NCBI GenBank assembly: GCA_004213025.1
Contig: SHBC01000006.1
Coordinates: 1-26,905 of the forward strand
Length of the DNA stretch: 26,905 bases
DNA from: SAR116 cluster bacterium
GTDB taxonomy: Bacteria; Pseudomonadota; Alphaproteobacteria; Puniceispirillales; Puniceispirillaceae
Direction: 5' to 3'
Positions 9,445-19,677 of this stretch are shown in pieces. The position numbers were made by a program, and so were the translations under genes. Position 1 is the stretch's first letter; each line of letters opens with the position of its first letter. The notes under the pieces are model-generated. The model saw nothing but the letters and a program-made list of their open reading frames with translations. It was not told the DNA's origin and did not search any database.

Positions 9445-10545
9445 ATGGCTGACACCGCCGCACCTGCCCCGGTAGGCGCCGCCCTCACCGCCCGCATCGA
9501 GACAGGTGATCTGTCGCATGATGCTGGCCAGATGGCTGTGGCGGTGGCGCTTGACGACCTGATCACAAGACTTGCACATGTGCCGAAGCGGCGCTGGTTT
9601 TCCGGCCTTTCGCGCCGCGCGGACCCTGTCACCGGCCTCTATATCCATGGCGGTGTCGGGCGCGGCAAGACCATGCTGATGGACATGTTCCACAAGGCGC
9701 TGGCCAGCTCCAATGGCGAGATCCGGCCGTTCCGCCTGCATTTTCATGATTTCATGGTGATGGCGCAGGACGCTGTCCATGCCGCCCGTGAAGCTGGCGC
9801 CGATGATCCGATCGCGGCCGCGGCTGACAGTCTGGCGGCGCATGGCCGGGTGATGTGCTTTGATGAAATGGAGGTGCGGGACATTGCCGATGCAATGATT
9901 ATGGCGCGGCTTTTCACGGCGCTGTTCGATCGCGGCGTCACGTTGGTGGCGACCTCGAACCGGCATGCGGACGAGCTCTATAAGAACGGCCTTCACCGCG
10001 ACAGGTTCCTGCCCTTTATCGAGCTTTTGAAGATTCGGTGCGAGATTCGTGAGATCGCCGCCGGCCAGGACTGGCGCGCCAGCATGCTGGCCTCGTTGCC
10101 GGCCTGGTATGTTCCCGATGATGGGCGCGCGGAAGCGGCGCTTGGCGATACGTTCCGGCAGCTTGCCGGTCCGGTCCCGGTCACCAGTGACATTGTCAGG
10201 GTCGCCGGCCGCGAGATCCGGTTCGACCAGGTTGCCGGTGATGTGGCGCGGGCCAGCTTTGCGGCGCTTTGCGAGACGCCGCTGGCGGCGCGTGACTATC
10301 TTGCCATCGCCGGGCGGTTTGCCGGGCTGATCATCGATCATGTGCCGGCGCTGTCCGACTTGAATGAGGCGTCGGCACGGCGTTTCATGTGGCTTGTCGA
10401 TGCGCTTTATGACAGGCAGCGGTTTCTCATCGCCTCTGCCGCCAGTGAGATCGAGACACTGTATGACGGGCATCTTTTCGCCTTTGAGTTTGACCGGACC
10501 CGATCGCGCCTCGGGGAAATGACCCGGCGTCATGGCGCGACATAG
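9445..10545 (+). CDS. zapE: AFG1/ZapE-family cell division ATPase
   Basis: This is a 366-residue P-loop ATPase of the AFG1/LACE1/ZapE family. Walker A is GGVGRGKT (69-76), Walker B is VMCFDEMEV (136-144), and a sensor-like ATSNRHADELY (169-179) follows. In E. coli ZapE associates with the division ring and affects FtsZ polymers. Yeast and human relatives act in mitochondrial protein quality control, including of respiratory subunits. The gene sits between sdhB (37 bases before) and mdh, inside the TCA cluster. I recall this as a recurring alphaproteobacterial arrangement, but the reason is not known to me. The start has GGAG at 9435-9438. The family assignment is firm, the cellular role less so. 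Confidence 0.9.
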   Translation: MADTAAPAPVGAALTARIETGDLSHDAGQMAVAVALDDLITRLAHVPKRRWFSGLSRRADPVTGLYIHGGVGRGKTMLMDMFHKALASSNGEIRPFRLHFHDFMVMAQDAVHAAREAGADDPIAAAADSLAAHGRVMCFDEMEVRDIADAMIMARLFTALFDRGVTLVATSNRHADELYKNGLHRDRFLPFIELLKIRCEIREIAAGQDWRASMLASLPAWYVPDDGRAEAALGDTFRQLAGPVPVTSDIVRVAGREIRFDQVAGDVARASFAALCETPLAARDYLAIAGRFAGLIIDHVPALSDLNEASARRFMWLVDALYDRQRFLIASAASEIETLYDGHLFAFEFDRTRSRLGEMTRRHGAT

Positions 10546-10612
10546 GCACGGCATGGGCTGGGCAGGCATGCACCGGTCCGCCGGCATGGTTCTTTGGGTG
10601 CGGCAATTCCTC

Positions 10613-11690
<1,078 letters not shown>

Positions 11691-11691
11691 T

Positions 11692-11707
11692 GCGGGCGAC
11701 CGCCCGC
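11692..11707 (+). terminator. Hairpin in mdh-sucC spacer, possible attenuating terminator
   Basis: GCGGGC (11692-11697) pairs perfectly with GCCCGC (11702-11707) around a four-base loop, and TTT follows. A six-pair all-GC stem with only three T residues is weak as an intrinsic terminator. It may slow polymerase, or mark an mRNA processing or stability boundary between mdh and sucC. Confidence 0.35.
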
Positions 11708-11724
11708 TTTGTGGGGGAATTCAG

Positions 11725-12885
11725 ATGAACATCCATGAACATCAGGCCAAGACGTTGCTGGCCGGTTTCGGGGTTGCCGTGCCGCGTGGCAAGGCGGCCT
11801 TCTCGGCAGATGAGGCGGTCGCCGCCGCCACTGAGCTTGGCGGGCCGGTATATGTCGTGAAGGCGCAGATCCATGCAGGTGGCCGCGGCAAGGCAGGCGG
11901 GGTCAAGGTCGTCTCCTCGGTCGATGACGTTCGCGAGATTGCCACCGACCTTCTTGGCAAGACCCTTGTCACGCACCAGACCGGCCCGCAGGGCCGCGAG
12001 GTCAAGCGGCTCTATGTCGAGGAAGGCTGCGATATCGGCGATGAGCTTTACCTGTCCTTTCTTGTTGATCGTGGCAGCAGCCGGATCACCATCATCGCCT
12101 CCAGCGAGGGCGGCATGGATATCGAGGAAGTTGCCGCCACACAGCCTGACAAGATCCTGTCCGTGGCCATCGACCCGGCAACCGGCCTGCAGGCGCATCA
12201 CGCGCGCCGCCTTGCCGGTGTCATGGGACTGTCCGGCACGACGGCAAAGCAGCTTCCGAAATTTCTTGGCGGCCTCTATGACGCCTTCACCGCGCTTGAT
12301 GCCAGCCTGATCGAGATCAACCCGCTGGTGGTCACCGGGGCCGGTGACCTGCTGGCGCTCGACGCGAAGATGAGTTTTGATGACAACGCGCTGTACCGGC
12401 ATCCCGAGGTGATGGAGCTTCGCGACCTTGCCGAGGAGGACCCGGCCGAGGTCCGCGCCAGCGAATTTGATCTCAACTATATCAAGCTCGACGGCAATAT
12501 CGGCTGCATGGTCAATGGTGCCGGCCTTGCCATGGCGACGATGGACATCATCCAGCTGCAGGGCGGCTCGCCGGCCAATTTCCTCGATGTTGGCGGCAGC
12601 GCGACGACAGAACGCGTGACCGAGGCTTTCAAGATCATTCTCTCGGACGAGAATGTGCGCGGCATCCTGGTGAATATCTTCGGTGGCATCATGCGCTGTG
12701 ACATCATCGCCGAAGGTGTTGTCGGTGCGGCCCGTACGCTTGGCCTCGACAAGCCGCTTGTGGTGCGGCTCGAGGGCACGAATGTCGATGAAGGCAAGCG
12801 CATCATGGCCGAAAGTGGCCTCGCCATCATTCCGGCGGACAATCTGGCCGATGCCGCGGCGAAAATCGTCGCCGCGACCGCCTGA
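11725..12885 (+). CDS. sucC: Succinyl-CoA synthetase (ADP-forming), beta subunit
   Basis: SucC is the nucleotide- and succinate-binding subunit of the enzyme that makes ATP or GTP from succinyl-CoA in the TCA cycle. The 386 residues match the bacterial length (388 in E. coli). [12 protein letters not shown] begins an ATP-grasp domain with Lys46 and the glycine-rich [11 protein letters not shown] at about 52-62. The C-terminal ligase domain includes [11 protein letters not shown] and [22 protein letters not shown] at about 11713-11719 is a strong ribosome binding site. sucD follows after 12 bases. Malate-CoA ligase subunits (MtkA) are related, but the neighbourhood of mdh, sucAB and lpd supports succinyl-CoA synthetase. 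Confidence 0.96.
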   Translation: MNIHEHQAKTLLAGFGVAVPRGKAAFSADEAVAAATELGGPVYVVKAQIHAGGRGKAGGVKVVSSVDDVREIATDLLGKTLVTHQTGPQGREVKRLYVEEGCDIGDELYLSFLVDRGSSRITIIASSEGGMDIEEVAATQPDKILSVAIDPATGLQAHHARRLAGVMGLSGTTAKQLPKFLGGLYDAFTALDASLIEINPLVVTGAGDLLALDAKMSFDDNALYRHPEVMELRDLAEEDPAEVRASEFDLNYIKLDGNIGCMVNGAGLAMATMDIIQLQGGSPANFLDVGGSATTERVTEAFKIILSDENVRGILVNIFGGIMRCDIIAEGVVGAARTLGLDKPLVVRLEGTNVDEGKRIMAESGLAIIPADNLADAAAKIVAATA

Positions 12886-12897
12886 CGGGGGAAAGTC

Positions 12898-13779
<882 letters not shown>

Positions 13780-13781
13780 AA

Positions 13782-13811
13782 CGCTGATGGCTTGAATCTC
13801 AGCCACCAGCG
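13782..13811 (+). promoter_or_regulatory. Strong hairpin between sucD and sucA
   Basis: CGCTGATGGCT (13782-13792) pairs with AGCCACCAGCG (13801-13811) around the loop TGAATCTC. This gives ten base pairs with one internal A-C mismatch. It begins three bases after the sucD stop. No T-tract follows, so it is not a standard terminator. It is more likely an mRNA stability or processing element, or an attenuator. Confidence 0.55.
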
Positions 13812-13835
13812 CCTAGACTGGGGACGGGAAACAAC

Positions 13836-13862
13836 ATGAACGGGTGCTTTACATATGGATGA
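13836..13862 (+). CDS. Possible 8-codon minicistron overlapping the sucA start
   Basis: An ATG at 13836 with a good purine-rich site ahead of it (GGGGACGGGAAA, about 13819-13830) opens an eight-codon frame reading MNGCFTYG. Its TGA stop (13860-13862) lies just inside sucA, whose ATG is at 13855. The sucA ATG itself has only a poor ribosome binding site. The arrangement would allow translational coupling. It may be chance. Confidence 0.25.
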   Translation: MNGCFTYG

Positions 13863-16785
13863 CGCGGCGCAGGTGCCAGCCCCGCCAGGTCCGGCTGGTG
13901 ATTTCGATCTAACCTTCCTGTCGGCGGCGAACGCCACCTTCATTGCTGAAATGAACGCTGCCTGGCGGCGCGACCCCTCGACGGTCGACGCGCGATGGGC
14001 ACGCTATTTCGAACAGCTGAACGCCCTTGGCGACACCAGCGCGGAAATCGACCGGGGGCCAAGCTGGGCGCGTAACGCAAGCCGTATCGTTGGCGCCACC
14101 GACCCGGCGGATTCAATCAATGCCGTGGCCGCCGGCCATGCCGCCGGACGTCGGATGAATGCCGATGACATGCGGGCGGCGACGCTGGATTCGCTTCGCG
14201 CGGTGATGCTGATCCGGGCCTACCGTATCCGTGGACATCTGATCGCCAATCTCGACCCGCTGTCGCTGGAGAACAAGCCGCTTCATCCCGAGCTTGATCC
14301 GGCCACCTACGGCTTTACCGACGATGATTGGGACCGCCCGATCTTCATCAATTATGTTCTGGGGCTTGAGACGGCGACGCTTCGCGAAATCGTCGAGACG
14401 CTGCGCCGCACCTATTGCGGCACCATCGGTGTCGAATTCATGCACATTCAGGATCCGGCGCAGAAAGCCTGGATCCAGGAACGTATCGAGGCCATCGGCA
14501 ACCGCACCGATTTCACCAAGCGCGGCAAGAAGGCGATCTATGAGCGCCTTGTCGATGCCGAGGAATTCGAGAAATACCTTCATAAGAAATATACCGGCAC
14601 CAAGCGGTTCGGCATGGATGGCGGCGAGGCGATGATCCCGGCCATCGAGCAGATCCTGAAGCGCGGATCGCAGCTTGGCCTTGGCGAGATCGTTCTCGGC
14701 ATGGCGCATCGTGGCCGCCTGAACATGCTTCACAATGTGTTTAGCAAACCGTTCCGGGCGATCATTTCAGAATTTCTCGGCAATCCGGCCAATCCGGAGG
14801 ATGCCGGCGGCTCGGGTGACGTGAAATACCATATGGGGGCTTCCTCCGACCGCGAATTTGACGGCAAGACGGTGCATCTCAGCATGGCGCCGAACCCGTC
14901 GCATCTGGAAATTGTCGATCCTGTCGTTGTCGGCCGGGTCCGCGCCAAGCAACATCAGCGCAATGATGATGACCGGCGCGAGGTTGTCGGCATTCTGCTG
15001 CATGGTGATGCGGCCTTTGCCGGCCAGGGCGTGGTTGGCGAGACCTTCGCCTTCTCGGCGCTTCGCGGCTATCGCACTGGCGGCACCATCCACATCATCG
15101 TCAACAACCAGATCGGCTTTACGACAAGCCCGCATTATTCGCGCTCCTCGCCCTATCCGACCGATGTCGCGAAGATGGTGATGGCGCCGATCTTCCATGT
15201 GAATGGTGACGATCCCGAGGCGGTTGTCCATGCGGCGCGGATTGCCATCGAGTTTCGTCAGGCCTTTGGCACCGATGTGGTGCTGGACATGTTCTGCTAT
15301 CGCCGCTTTGGCCATAATGAGGGTGACGAGCCGATGTTCACCCAGCCATTGATGTACAAGACCATCGGCAAGCATCCGACGACCAGCACCATCTATGCCG
15401 ACAAGCTTGTCGCCGAGGGAATCATGACCAAGGCCGAGGCGCAGGCGGTTGTCGATGAACGGATCGCCTATCTTGATGCCGAGTTCGAGGCAGGTACCAG
15501 CTATCGGCCGAACAAGGCCGACTGGCTTGAGGGGAGCTGGTCCGGCATGCGCACCGCGCATGGTGTCGAGCGGCGCGGCGAGACGGCGGTCGATATCGAC
15601 ATTCTGCGCCAGATCGGCGAATCGATGACCACCGTTCCCGAGCATATGACGCTGAATCCAAAGCTGACCCGTATCGTCGAGGCACGGGCGGCGCGGATCC
15701 GGGATGGCGAGGGGCTTGACTGGGCCACCGCCGAACATCTTGCCTTTGGCTCGCTGCTTCTGGAGGGCGACATCGTGCGGCTGTCCGGACAGGATTCCTG
15801 CCGCGGCACCTTCAGCCAGCGTCACGCCGTGCTTGTCGATCAGGCGACCGAGGAACGCTACGCGCCGCTGGCGTATCTGGCACCCGACCAGGCGGCATTC
15901 GAGGTTATCGACTCGCCTCTTTCCGAAGCCTCGGTGATGGGTTTCGAATATGGTTTTTCGCAGGCCGAGCCGAATGCGCTGGTGATGTGGGAGGCGCAGT
16001 TCGGCGATTTCGCGAATGGCGCGCAGGTGGTGATTGACCAGTTCATTTCCTCTGGCGAGGCGAAATGGCTTCGCATGAATGCGCTGGTGCTGCTGTTGCC
16101 GCATGGCTATGAGGGGCAGGGTCCGGAACATTCATCGGCCAGGCTTGAACGCTATCTGCAGCTCTGCGCCGAGGACAACATGCAGGTTGTCAACTGCACG
16201 ACACCGGCCAATTATTTCCATGTTCTGCGCCGCCAGCTGCGCCGCGACTTCCGTAAACCACTGGTGATCATGACGCCGAAATCGCTTCTTCGTCACAAGG
16301 GCTGCGTCTCGTCACTTGCCGATATGGGGCCGGGCACCAGCTTTCACCGGGTTCTTGACGAGCGCGACACACAGGTGAAATCGGGCAAGGCAAAGCGGAT
16401 CGTGATGTGCAGCGGCAAGGTCTATTACGATCTGGCGGCGGCGCGTGACGAGGCCGAGATGTGGGATACCGAGATCATCCGCGTCGAACAGCTTTATCCC
16501 TTCCCGACACGGGCGGTGACCGAGGTTCTGGAACAGACACCGAATGCGACAATGGTGTGGTGTCAGGAAGAGCCGCGCAACATGGGTGGCTGGACCTTCG
16601 TGCGCGACTTCATCGAGGAAGCGATGCAGACGGTGGGCGCAAAGCAGCAACGCCTGATCTATGCCGGTCGTGAGGCAGCCGCCTCGCCGGCGACGGGAAC
16701 GCTTGGCCGTCACAAGCGCGAACAGGCACAGCTTGTCACCGATGCGCTCGGCCTGTCTGTGGATCAACGGGCGGCGGAAAAATAA
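13855..16785 (+). CDS. sucA: 2-oxoglutarate dehydrogenase E1 component
   Basis: SucA is the thiamine-diphosphate E1 subunit that decarboxylates 2-oxoglutarate and passes the succinyl group to the lipoyl arm of SucB. The 976 residues fit the family. An N-terminal E1 segment contains FLSAANATFIAEMN (about 22-35). GMAHRGRLNML surrounds His285. The ThDP/Mg site has Asp385 in HGDAAFAGQG and Asn417-Asn418 in NNQIGF. FGHNEGDEP is at 485-493, and the transketolase-like C-terminal half includes HGYEGQGPEHSSARLER. An in-frame stop lies just upstream and no other start is near, so ATG 13855 is the only choice despite its weak ribosome binding site. Confidence 0.97.
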   Translation: MDDAAQVPAPPGPAGDFDLTFLSAANATFIAEMNAAWRRDPSTVDARWARYFEQLNALGDTSAEIDRGPSWARNASRIVGATDPADSINAVAAGHAAGRRMNADDMRAATLDSLRAVMLIRAYRIRGHLIANLDPLSLENKPLHPELDPATYGFTDDDWDRPIFINYVLGLETATLREIVETLRRTYCGTIGVEFMHIQDPAQKAWIQERIEAIGNRTDFTKRGKKAIYERLVDAEEFEKYLHKKYTGTKRFGMDGGEAMIPAIEQILKRGSQLGLGEIVLGMAHRGRLNMLHNVFSKPFRAIISEFLGNPANPEDAGGSGDVKYHMGASSDREFDGKTVHLSMAPNPSHLEIVDPVVVGRVRAKQHQRNDDDRREVVGILLHGDAAFAGQGVVGETFAFSALRGYRTGGTIHIIVNNQIGFTTSPHYSRSSPYPTDVAKMVMAPIFHVNGDDPEAVVHAARIAIEFRQAFGTDVVLDMFCYRRFGHNEGDEPMFTQPLMYKTIGKHPTTSTIYADKLVAEGIMTKAEAQAVVDERIAYLDAEFEAGTSYRPNKADWLEGSWSGMRTAHGVERRGETAVDIDILRQIGESMTTVPEHMTLNPKLTRIVEARAARIRDGEGLDWATAEHLAFGSLLLEGDIVRLSGQDSCRGTFSQRHAVLVDQATEERYAPLAYLAPDQAAFEVIDSPLSEASVMGFEYGFSQAEPNALVMWEAQFGDFANGAQVVIDQFISSGEAKWLRMNALVLLLPHGYEGQGPEHSSARLERYLQLCAEDNMQVVNCTTPANYFHVLRRQLRRDFRKPLVIMTPKSLLRHKGCVSSLADMGPGTSFHRVLDERDTQVKSGKAKRIVMCSGKVYYDLAAARDEAEMWDTEIIRVEQLYPFPTRAVTEVLEQTPNATMVWCQEEPRNMGGWTFVRDFIEEAMQTVGAKQQRLIYAGREAAASPATGTLGRHKREQAQLVTDALGLSVDQRAAEK

Positions 16786-16792
16786 TCTCGTT

Positions 16793-16858
16793 GGTCCACC
16801 CGGGTGGGCCGACTTGCAGTGTGACTGCATGAAGTTTGACAACAGGGGTGACAGCCCC
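16793..16858 (+). promoter_or_regulatory. Run of three hairpins in the sucA-sucB spacer
   Basis: Three inverted repeats follow one another in the 95-base spacer. GGTCCACCC/GGGTGGGCC (16793-16810) is a near-perfect palindrome. TGCAGT-GTG-ACTGCA (16815-16829) is a perfect six-pair stem. GGGG-TGACAG-CCCC (16845-16858) is a perfect four-pair stem. None has a T-tract. The sucB ribosome binding site GAGGAGG (16864-16870) follows directly. Possible roles are transcript processing between sucA and sucB or tuning of sucB translation. Confidence 0.5.
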
Positions 16859-16880
16859 CGACCGAGGAGGCCGCAGCGCC

Positions 16881-18152
16881 ATGGCGATCGAAATCACAGT
16901 TCCTACTCTTGGTGAATCCGTGGCGGATGCAACGGTGGCCCGCTGGATCAAGAAAACCGGCGATGCTGTGGCCGCCGACGAACCTGTTGTCGAACTTGAA
17001 ACCGACAAGGTCACCCTTGAGGTGCCGTCTCCGGCTGCTGGCACGCTTGGCGAGATCATCGCCGCCGAAGGTGCCAATGTCGAGGTTGGCGCCAGCCTGG
17101 CCATTCTGAATGAAGGCGCGGCGCCTGCCGCCGCCCCGGCCACCCCGGAAGTGAAAGAAGCGGCGCCATCCGCGCCTGAACCTTCGCCCGCCCCGGCAGC
17201 CTCACCGGCAGGCACACCGGCAACCTCACCGGCCCCGGCCACCGCGTCTGACCTGCCGCTGTCGCCAGCGGTGCGCCGCCTTGTCGAGGAGAACAATCTC
17301 AATCCGGCGGCGATCAGTGGCACCGGTGTTGACGGGCGGCTGACCAAGGCCGATGTGCTTGCCCATATGAAGGGGCCCCCGCCGGCCCCGGCGACAGGGG
17401 CCGCGCCGGCTGCCCCCGCCGGCCCGCGCCAGACCCCGCGCCCGGAGGATGCCGCGCGCGAGGAACGCGTGCCGATGTCAAAACTTCGCCAGGTCATCGC
17501 CACACGGCTGAAGACGGCACAGCACAATGCCGCGATGCTGACCACCTTCAACGAGGTCGACATGTCGGCGCTGATGACTATGCGCGCCGATTATCGCCAG
17601 GAATTCGAGGCCGCCTATGGCACGCGGCTTGGCTTCATGGGCATGTTCGTTCTGGCCTCGATTCAGGCGCTGCAGGATTTCCCGGCGGTGAATGCCGAAA
17701 TCGACGGTACCGACATCATCTACAAGAATTACTATAATATCGGGGTGGCCGTCGGCACGCCGCAGGGGCTTGTTGTGCCGGTCCTTCGCGATGCCGGCGC
17801 AATGAATCTGGCGGCGATCGAATCGCAGATTGCCGATTTCGGTGATCGCGCCCGCAATGGCAAGATCACCCCGGACGATATGGCCGGCGGCACCTTCACC
17901 ATCTCGAACGGCGGTGTCTATGGATCGCTGATGTCGACGCCGATCCTGAATCCGCCGCAGTCTGGCATTCTCGGCATGCACAAGATCGAAAAGCGACCGG
18001 TGGTGATTGATGATCAGGTGGTGATCCGCCCGATGATGTATCTGGCGCTGTCCTATGATCACCGGATCATTGATGGCCGCGAGGCGGTGTCCTTCCTGGC
18101 CCGTATCAAGGAGCTTGTCGAGGATCCGCGCCGCCTCGTTCTCGGGGTCTGA
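16881..18152 (+). CDS. sucB: 2-oxoglutarate dehydrogenase E2 (dihydrolipoyl succinyltransferase)
   Basis: SucB forms the core of the 2-oxoglutarate dehydrogenase complex and transfers succinyl to CoA. The 423 residues read as an N-terminal lipoyl domain (1-77) with the lipoylated Lys43 in ETDKVTLEV, then an Ala/Pro-rich flexible linker (about 80-122). The E1/E3-binding domain (about 125-163, [11 protein letters not shown]...[11 protein letters not shown]) and a second Ala/Pro linker follow, then the catalytic domain with His394 and Asp398 in [11 protein letters not shown]. The frame is open back to a TTG at 16836, but the ATG at 16881 after GAGGAGG gives [13 protein letters not shown], the normal lipoyl start. 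The adjacent sucA supports succinyl rather than acetyl specificity. Confidence 0.96.
   Translation: MAIEITVPTLGESVADATVARWIKKTGDAVAADEPVVELETDKVTLEVPSPAAGTLGEIIAAEGANVEVGASLAILNEGAAPAAAPATPEVKEAAPSAPEPSPAPAASPAGTPATSPAPATASDLPLSPAVRRLVEENNLNPAAISGTGVDGRLTKADVLAHMKGPPPAPATGAAPAAPAGPRQTPRPEDAAREERVPMSKLRQVIATRLKTAQHNAAMLTTFNEVDMSALMTMRADYRQEFEAAYGTRLGFMGMFVLASIQALQDFPAVNAEIDGTDIIYKNYYNIGVAVGTPQGLVVPVLRDAGAMNLAAIESQIADFGDRARNGKITPDDMAGGTFTISNGGVYGSLMSTPILNPPQSGILGMHKIEKRPVVIDDQVVIRPMMYLALSYDHRIIDGREAVSFLARIKELVEDPRRLVLGV
18054..18075. repeat. Placeholder for 11-bp duplication, see entry at 18154
   Basis: This entry marks no real repeat: bases 18054-18075 are ordinary sucB coding sequence. The tandem duplication lies about 100 bases downstream and is described under its own entry. 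Confidence 0.01.
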
Positions 18153-18153
18153 C

Positions 18154-18175
18154 ACACCGCCGCCACACCGCCGCC
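18154..18175. repeat. 11-bp perfect tandem duplication after the sucB stop
   Basis: ACACCGCCGCC occurs twice head to tail (18154-18164, 18165-18175), beginning one base after the sucB TGA. The second copy supplies the 5' arm of a hairpin, GCCGCC (18170-18175) with GGCGGC (18191-18196), in the 73-base spacer before lpdA. Confidence 0.9.
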
Positions 18176-18196
18176 ATGTGGGGGCATAAGGGCGGC
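18170..18196 (+). promoter_or_regulatory. Hairpin in the sucB-lpdA spacer
   Basis: GCCGCC (18170-18175) pairs perfectly with GGCGGC (18191-18196). Inside the 15-base loop, ATG and CAT (18176-18178, 18185-18187) could extend the stem. There is no T-tract. It resembles the hairpins in the other spacers of the mdh-to-lpdA run and may act on message stability. Confidence 0.4.
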
Positions 18197-18225
18197 ATGA
18201 CATGATGAGCAAGCTGGAGATCCAG

Positions 18226-19635
18226 ATGAGCGAGACCGCATTCGACCTGATTATTATCGGCGCCGGCCCGGGCGGCTATGTGGCGGCGATCCGCGCCGCA
18301 CAGCTTGGCATGAAGGTGGCCTGCGTCGACAGGCGGGACAGCCTTGGCGGCACCTGCCTGAATGTCGGCTGCATTCCGTCAAAGGCGCTTTTGAACGCGT
18401 CCGAACATTACGCCGAGGCGGCCGGTGGCGGGCTGGCGGCGCTTGGTATCTCCGTCGGCAGCGTGAAGCTCGATCTGCCGAAGATGATGCAGGGCAAGGA
18501 TGAGATTGTCGGCAGCCTGACAGGCGGCATCGATTTCCTGTTCAAGAAGAACAAGATCACGCGCCTGCAGGGGCATGCGCATATCGACGGGCCGGGTAAG
18601 GTCACGCTGACCGATGGCAAGGACACCGGAAGCTATGAGGCCGCAAGAATTCTGATCGCCTCGGGAAGCCATGCGTCCAGCCTGCCGGGGATCGAGATTG
18701 ACGAGACGCGGATTGTCAGCTCGACCGGCGCGCTGGCGCTGCCGAAGGTGCCGAAAAAGCTGATTGTGATTGGCGCCGGCTATATCGGGCTGGAGCTTGG
18801 CACCGTCTGGGCGCGGCTTGGCGCCGAGGTTGAGGTGATCGAATTCCTGCCACGCATCCTGCCTGGCATGGATGACGAGATCGCCAAGAAATTCATGGCC
18901 ATTGCAAAGAAGCAGGGGCTGAAATTCCGGATGAAGACGGCGGTGAAAGCGGCGAAGGCCGGCAAGACCGGCGTCACCCTGACGGTGGCACCGGCGGATG
19001 GCGGCGAGACCGAGACGATCAAGGCCGATGTGGCGCTTGTCGCCGTCGGGCGGCATCCGGCAACCGATGGCCTTGGCCTTGAGGAGGCTGGTGTGGCGAT
19101 GACAGAGCGCGGCCGCATCAGGGTTGATTCGCGATTCGAGACGTCGATCGAGGATATCTATGCCATTGGCGATGTGATCGACGGGCCGATGCTGGCCCAC
19201 AAGGCCGAGGAGGATGGCGTTGCCGCCGTCGAGATGATGGCCGGCCATGCCGGTCATGTTGATTACGACCTTGTCCCTGGGATCGTCTATACGGCGCCCG
19301 AGGTGGCCACGCTTGGCAAGAGCGAGGAGGCGTTGAAAGAGGCCGGCATCGCCTATAACAAGGGAAGCTTCCCGTTTTCGGCGAACAGCCGTGCGCGGGC
19401 GCAGGGCCATGCCGACGGATTCGTGAAGATCCTTGCCGATGCCGAGACCGACCGTGTCCTTGGTGTTCACATCATCGGCCATGAGGCCGGCACGATCATC
19501 CATGAATGCGCCACCGCGATGGCCTTTGGCGCCTCGTCAGAGGATATCGCGCGCACCTGCCACGGGCATCCGACGCTGAACGAGGCGGTCAAGGAAGCGG
19601 CGCTGGCGGTCGATGGACGCGCCATTCATATGTAG
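18226..19635 (+). CDS. lpdA: Dihydrolipoamide dehydrogenase (E3)
   Basis: LpdA reoxidises the dihydrolipoyl arm of SucB and reduces NAD+; it may also serve pyruvate dehydrogenase and glycine cleavage. The 469 residues show the FAD loop IIIGAGPGGYVAA (9-21), the redox disulfide Cys44-Cys49 in GGTCLNVGCIPSK, an NAD domain loop VIGAGYIGLELG, and the C-terminal base pair His448-Glu453 in HGHPTLNEA. In-frame ATGs exist at 18202 and 18205. The ATG at 18226 is preferred because GGAGA (18216-18220) stands just before it and MSETAFDLIIIGAG is a normal Lpd start. It is the last gene of the TCA cluster and converges with xerC. Confidence 0.95.
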   Translation: MSETAFDLIIIGAGPGGYVAAIRAAQLGMKVACVDRRDSLGGTCLNVGCIPSKALLNASEHYAEAAGGGLAALGISVGSVKLDLPKMMQGKDEIVGSLTGGIDFLFKKNKITRLQGHAHIDGPGKVTLTDGKDTGSYEAARILIASGSHASSLPGIEIDETRIVSSTGALALPKVPKKLIVIGAGYIGLELGTVWARLGAEVEVIEFLPRILPGMDDEIAKKFMAIAKKQGLKFRMKTAVKAAKAGKTGVTLTVAPADGGETETIKADVALVAVGRHPATDGLGLEEAGVAMTERGRIRVDSRFETSIEDIYAIGDVIDGPMLAHKAEEDGVAAVEMMAGHAGHVDYDLVPGIVYTAPEVATLGKSEEALKEAGIAYNKGSFPFSANSRARAQGHADGFVKILADAETDRVLGVHIIGHEAGTIIHECATAMAFGASSEDIARTCHGHPTLNEAVKEAALAVDGRAIHM

Positions 19636-19655
19636 GGCATATCCGGGCATCGGTT

Positions 19656-19677
19656 CCCCGCGTCAGGAGGCGCGGGG
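19656..19677. terminator. Possible bidirectional terminator hairpin between lpdA and xerC
   Basis: CCCCGCG (19656-19662) and CGCGGGG (19671-19677) form a perfect seven-pair all-GC stem with an eight-base loop. It lies in the 27-base gap between the convergent genes and overlaps the xerC stop. Position and strength suit a shared terminator, but neither strand has a proper T-tract. It could instead protect 3' ends. Confidence 0.4.

Noticed and set aside
16836..16841. Exact TTGACA -35 hexamer before sucB
   Set aside because: No -10-like hexamer stands 16-18 bases downstream, and the following sequence is a GC hairpin and the sucB ribosome binding site.
18054..18075. A repeat entry at these positions in the feature list
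   Set aside because: The coordinates were off by about 100 bases. The real 11-bp duplication is at 18154-18175, and the entry carries near-zero confidence and should be ignored.
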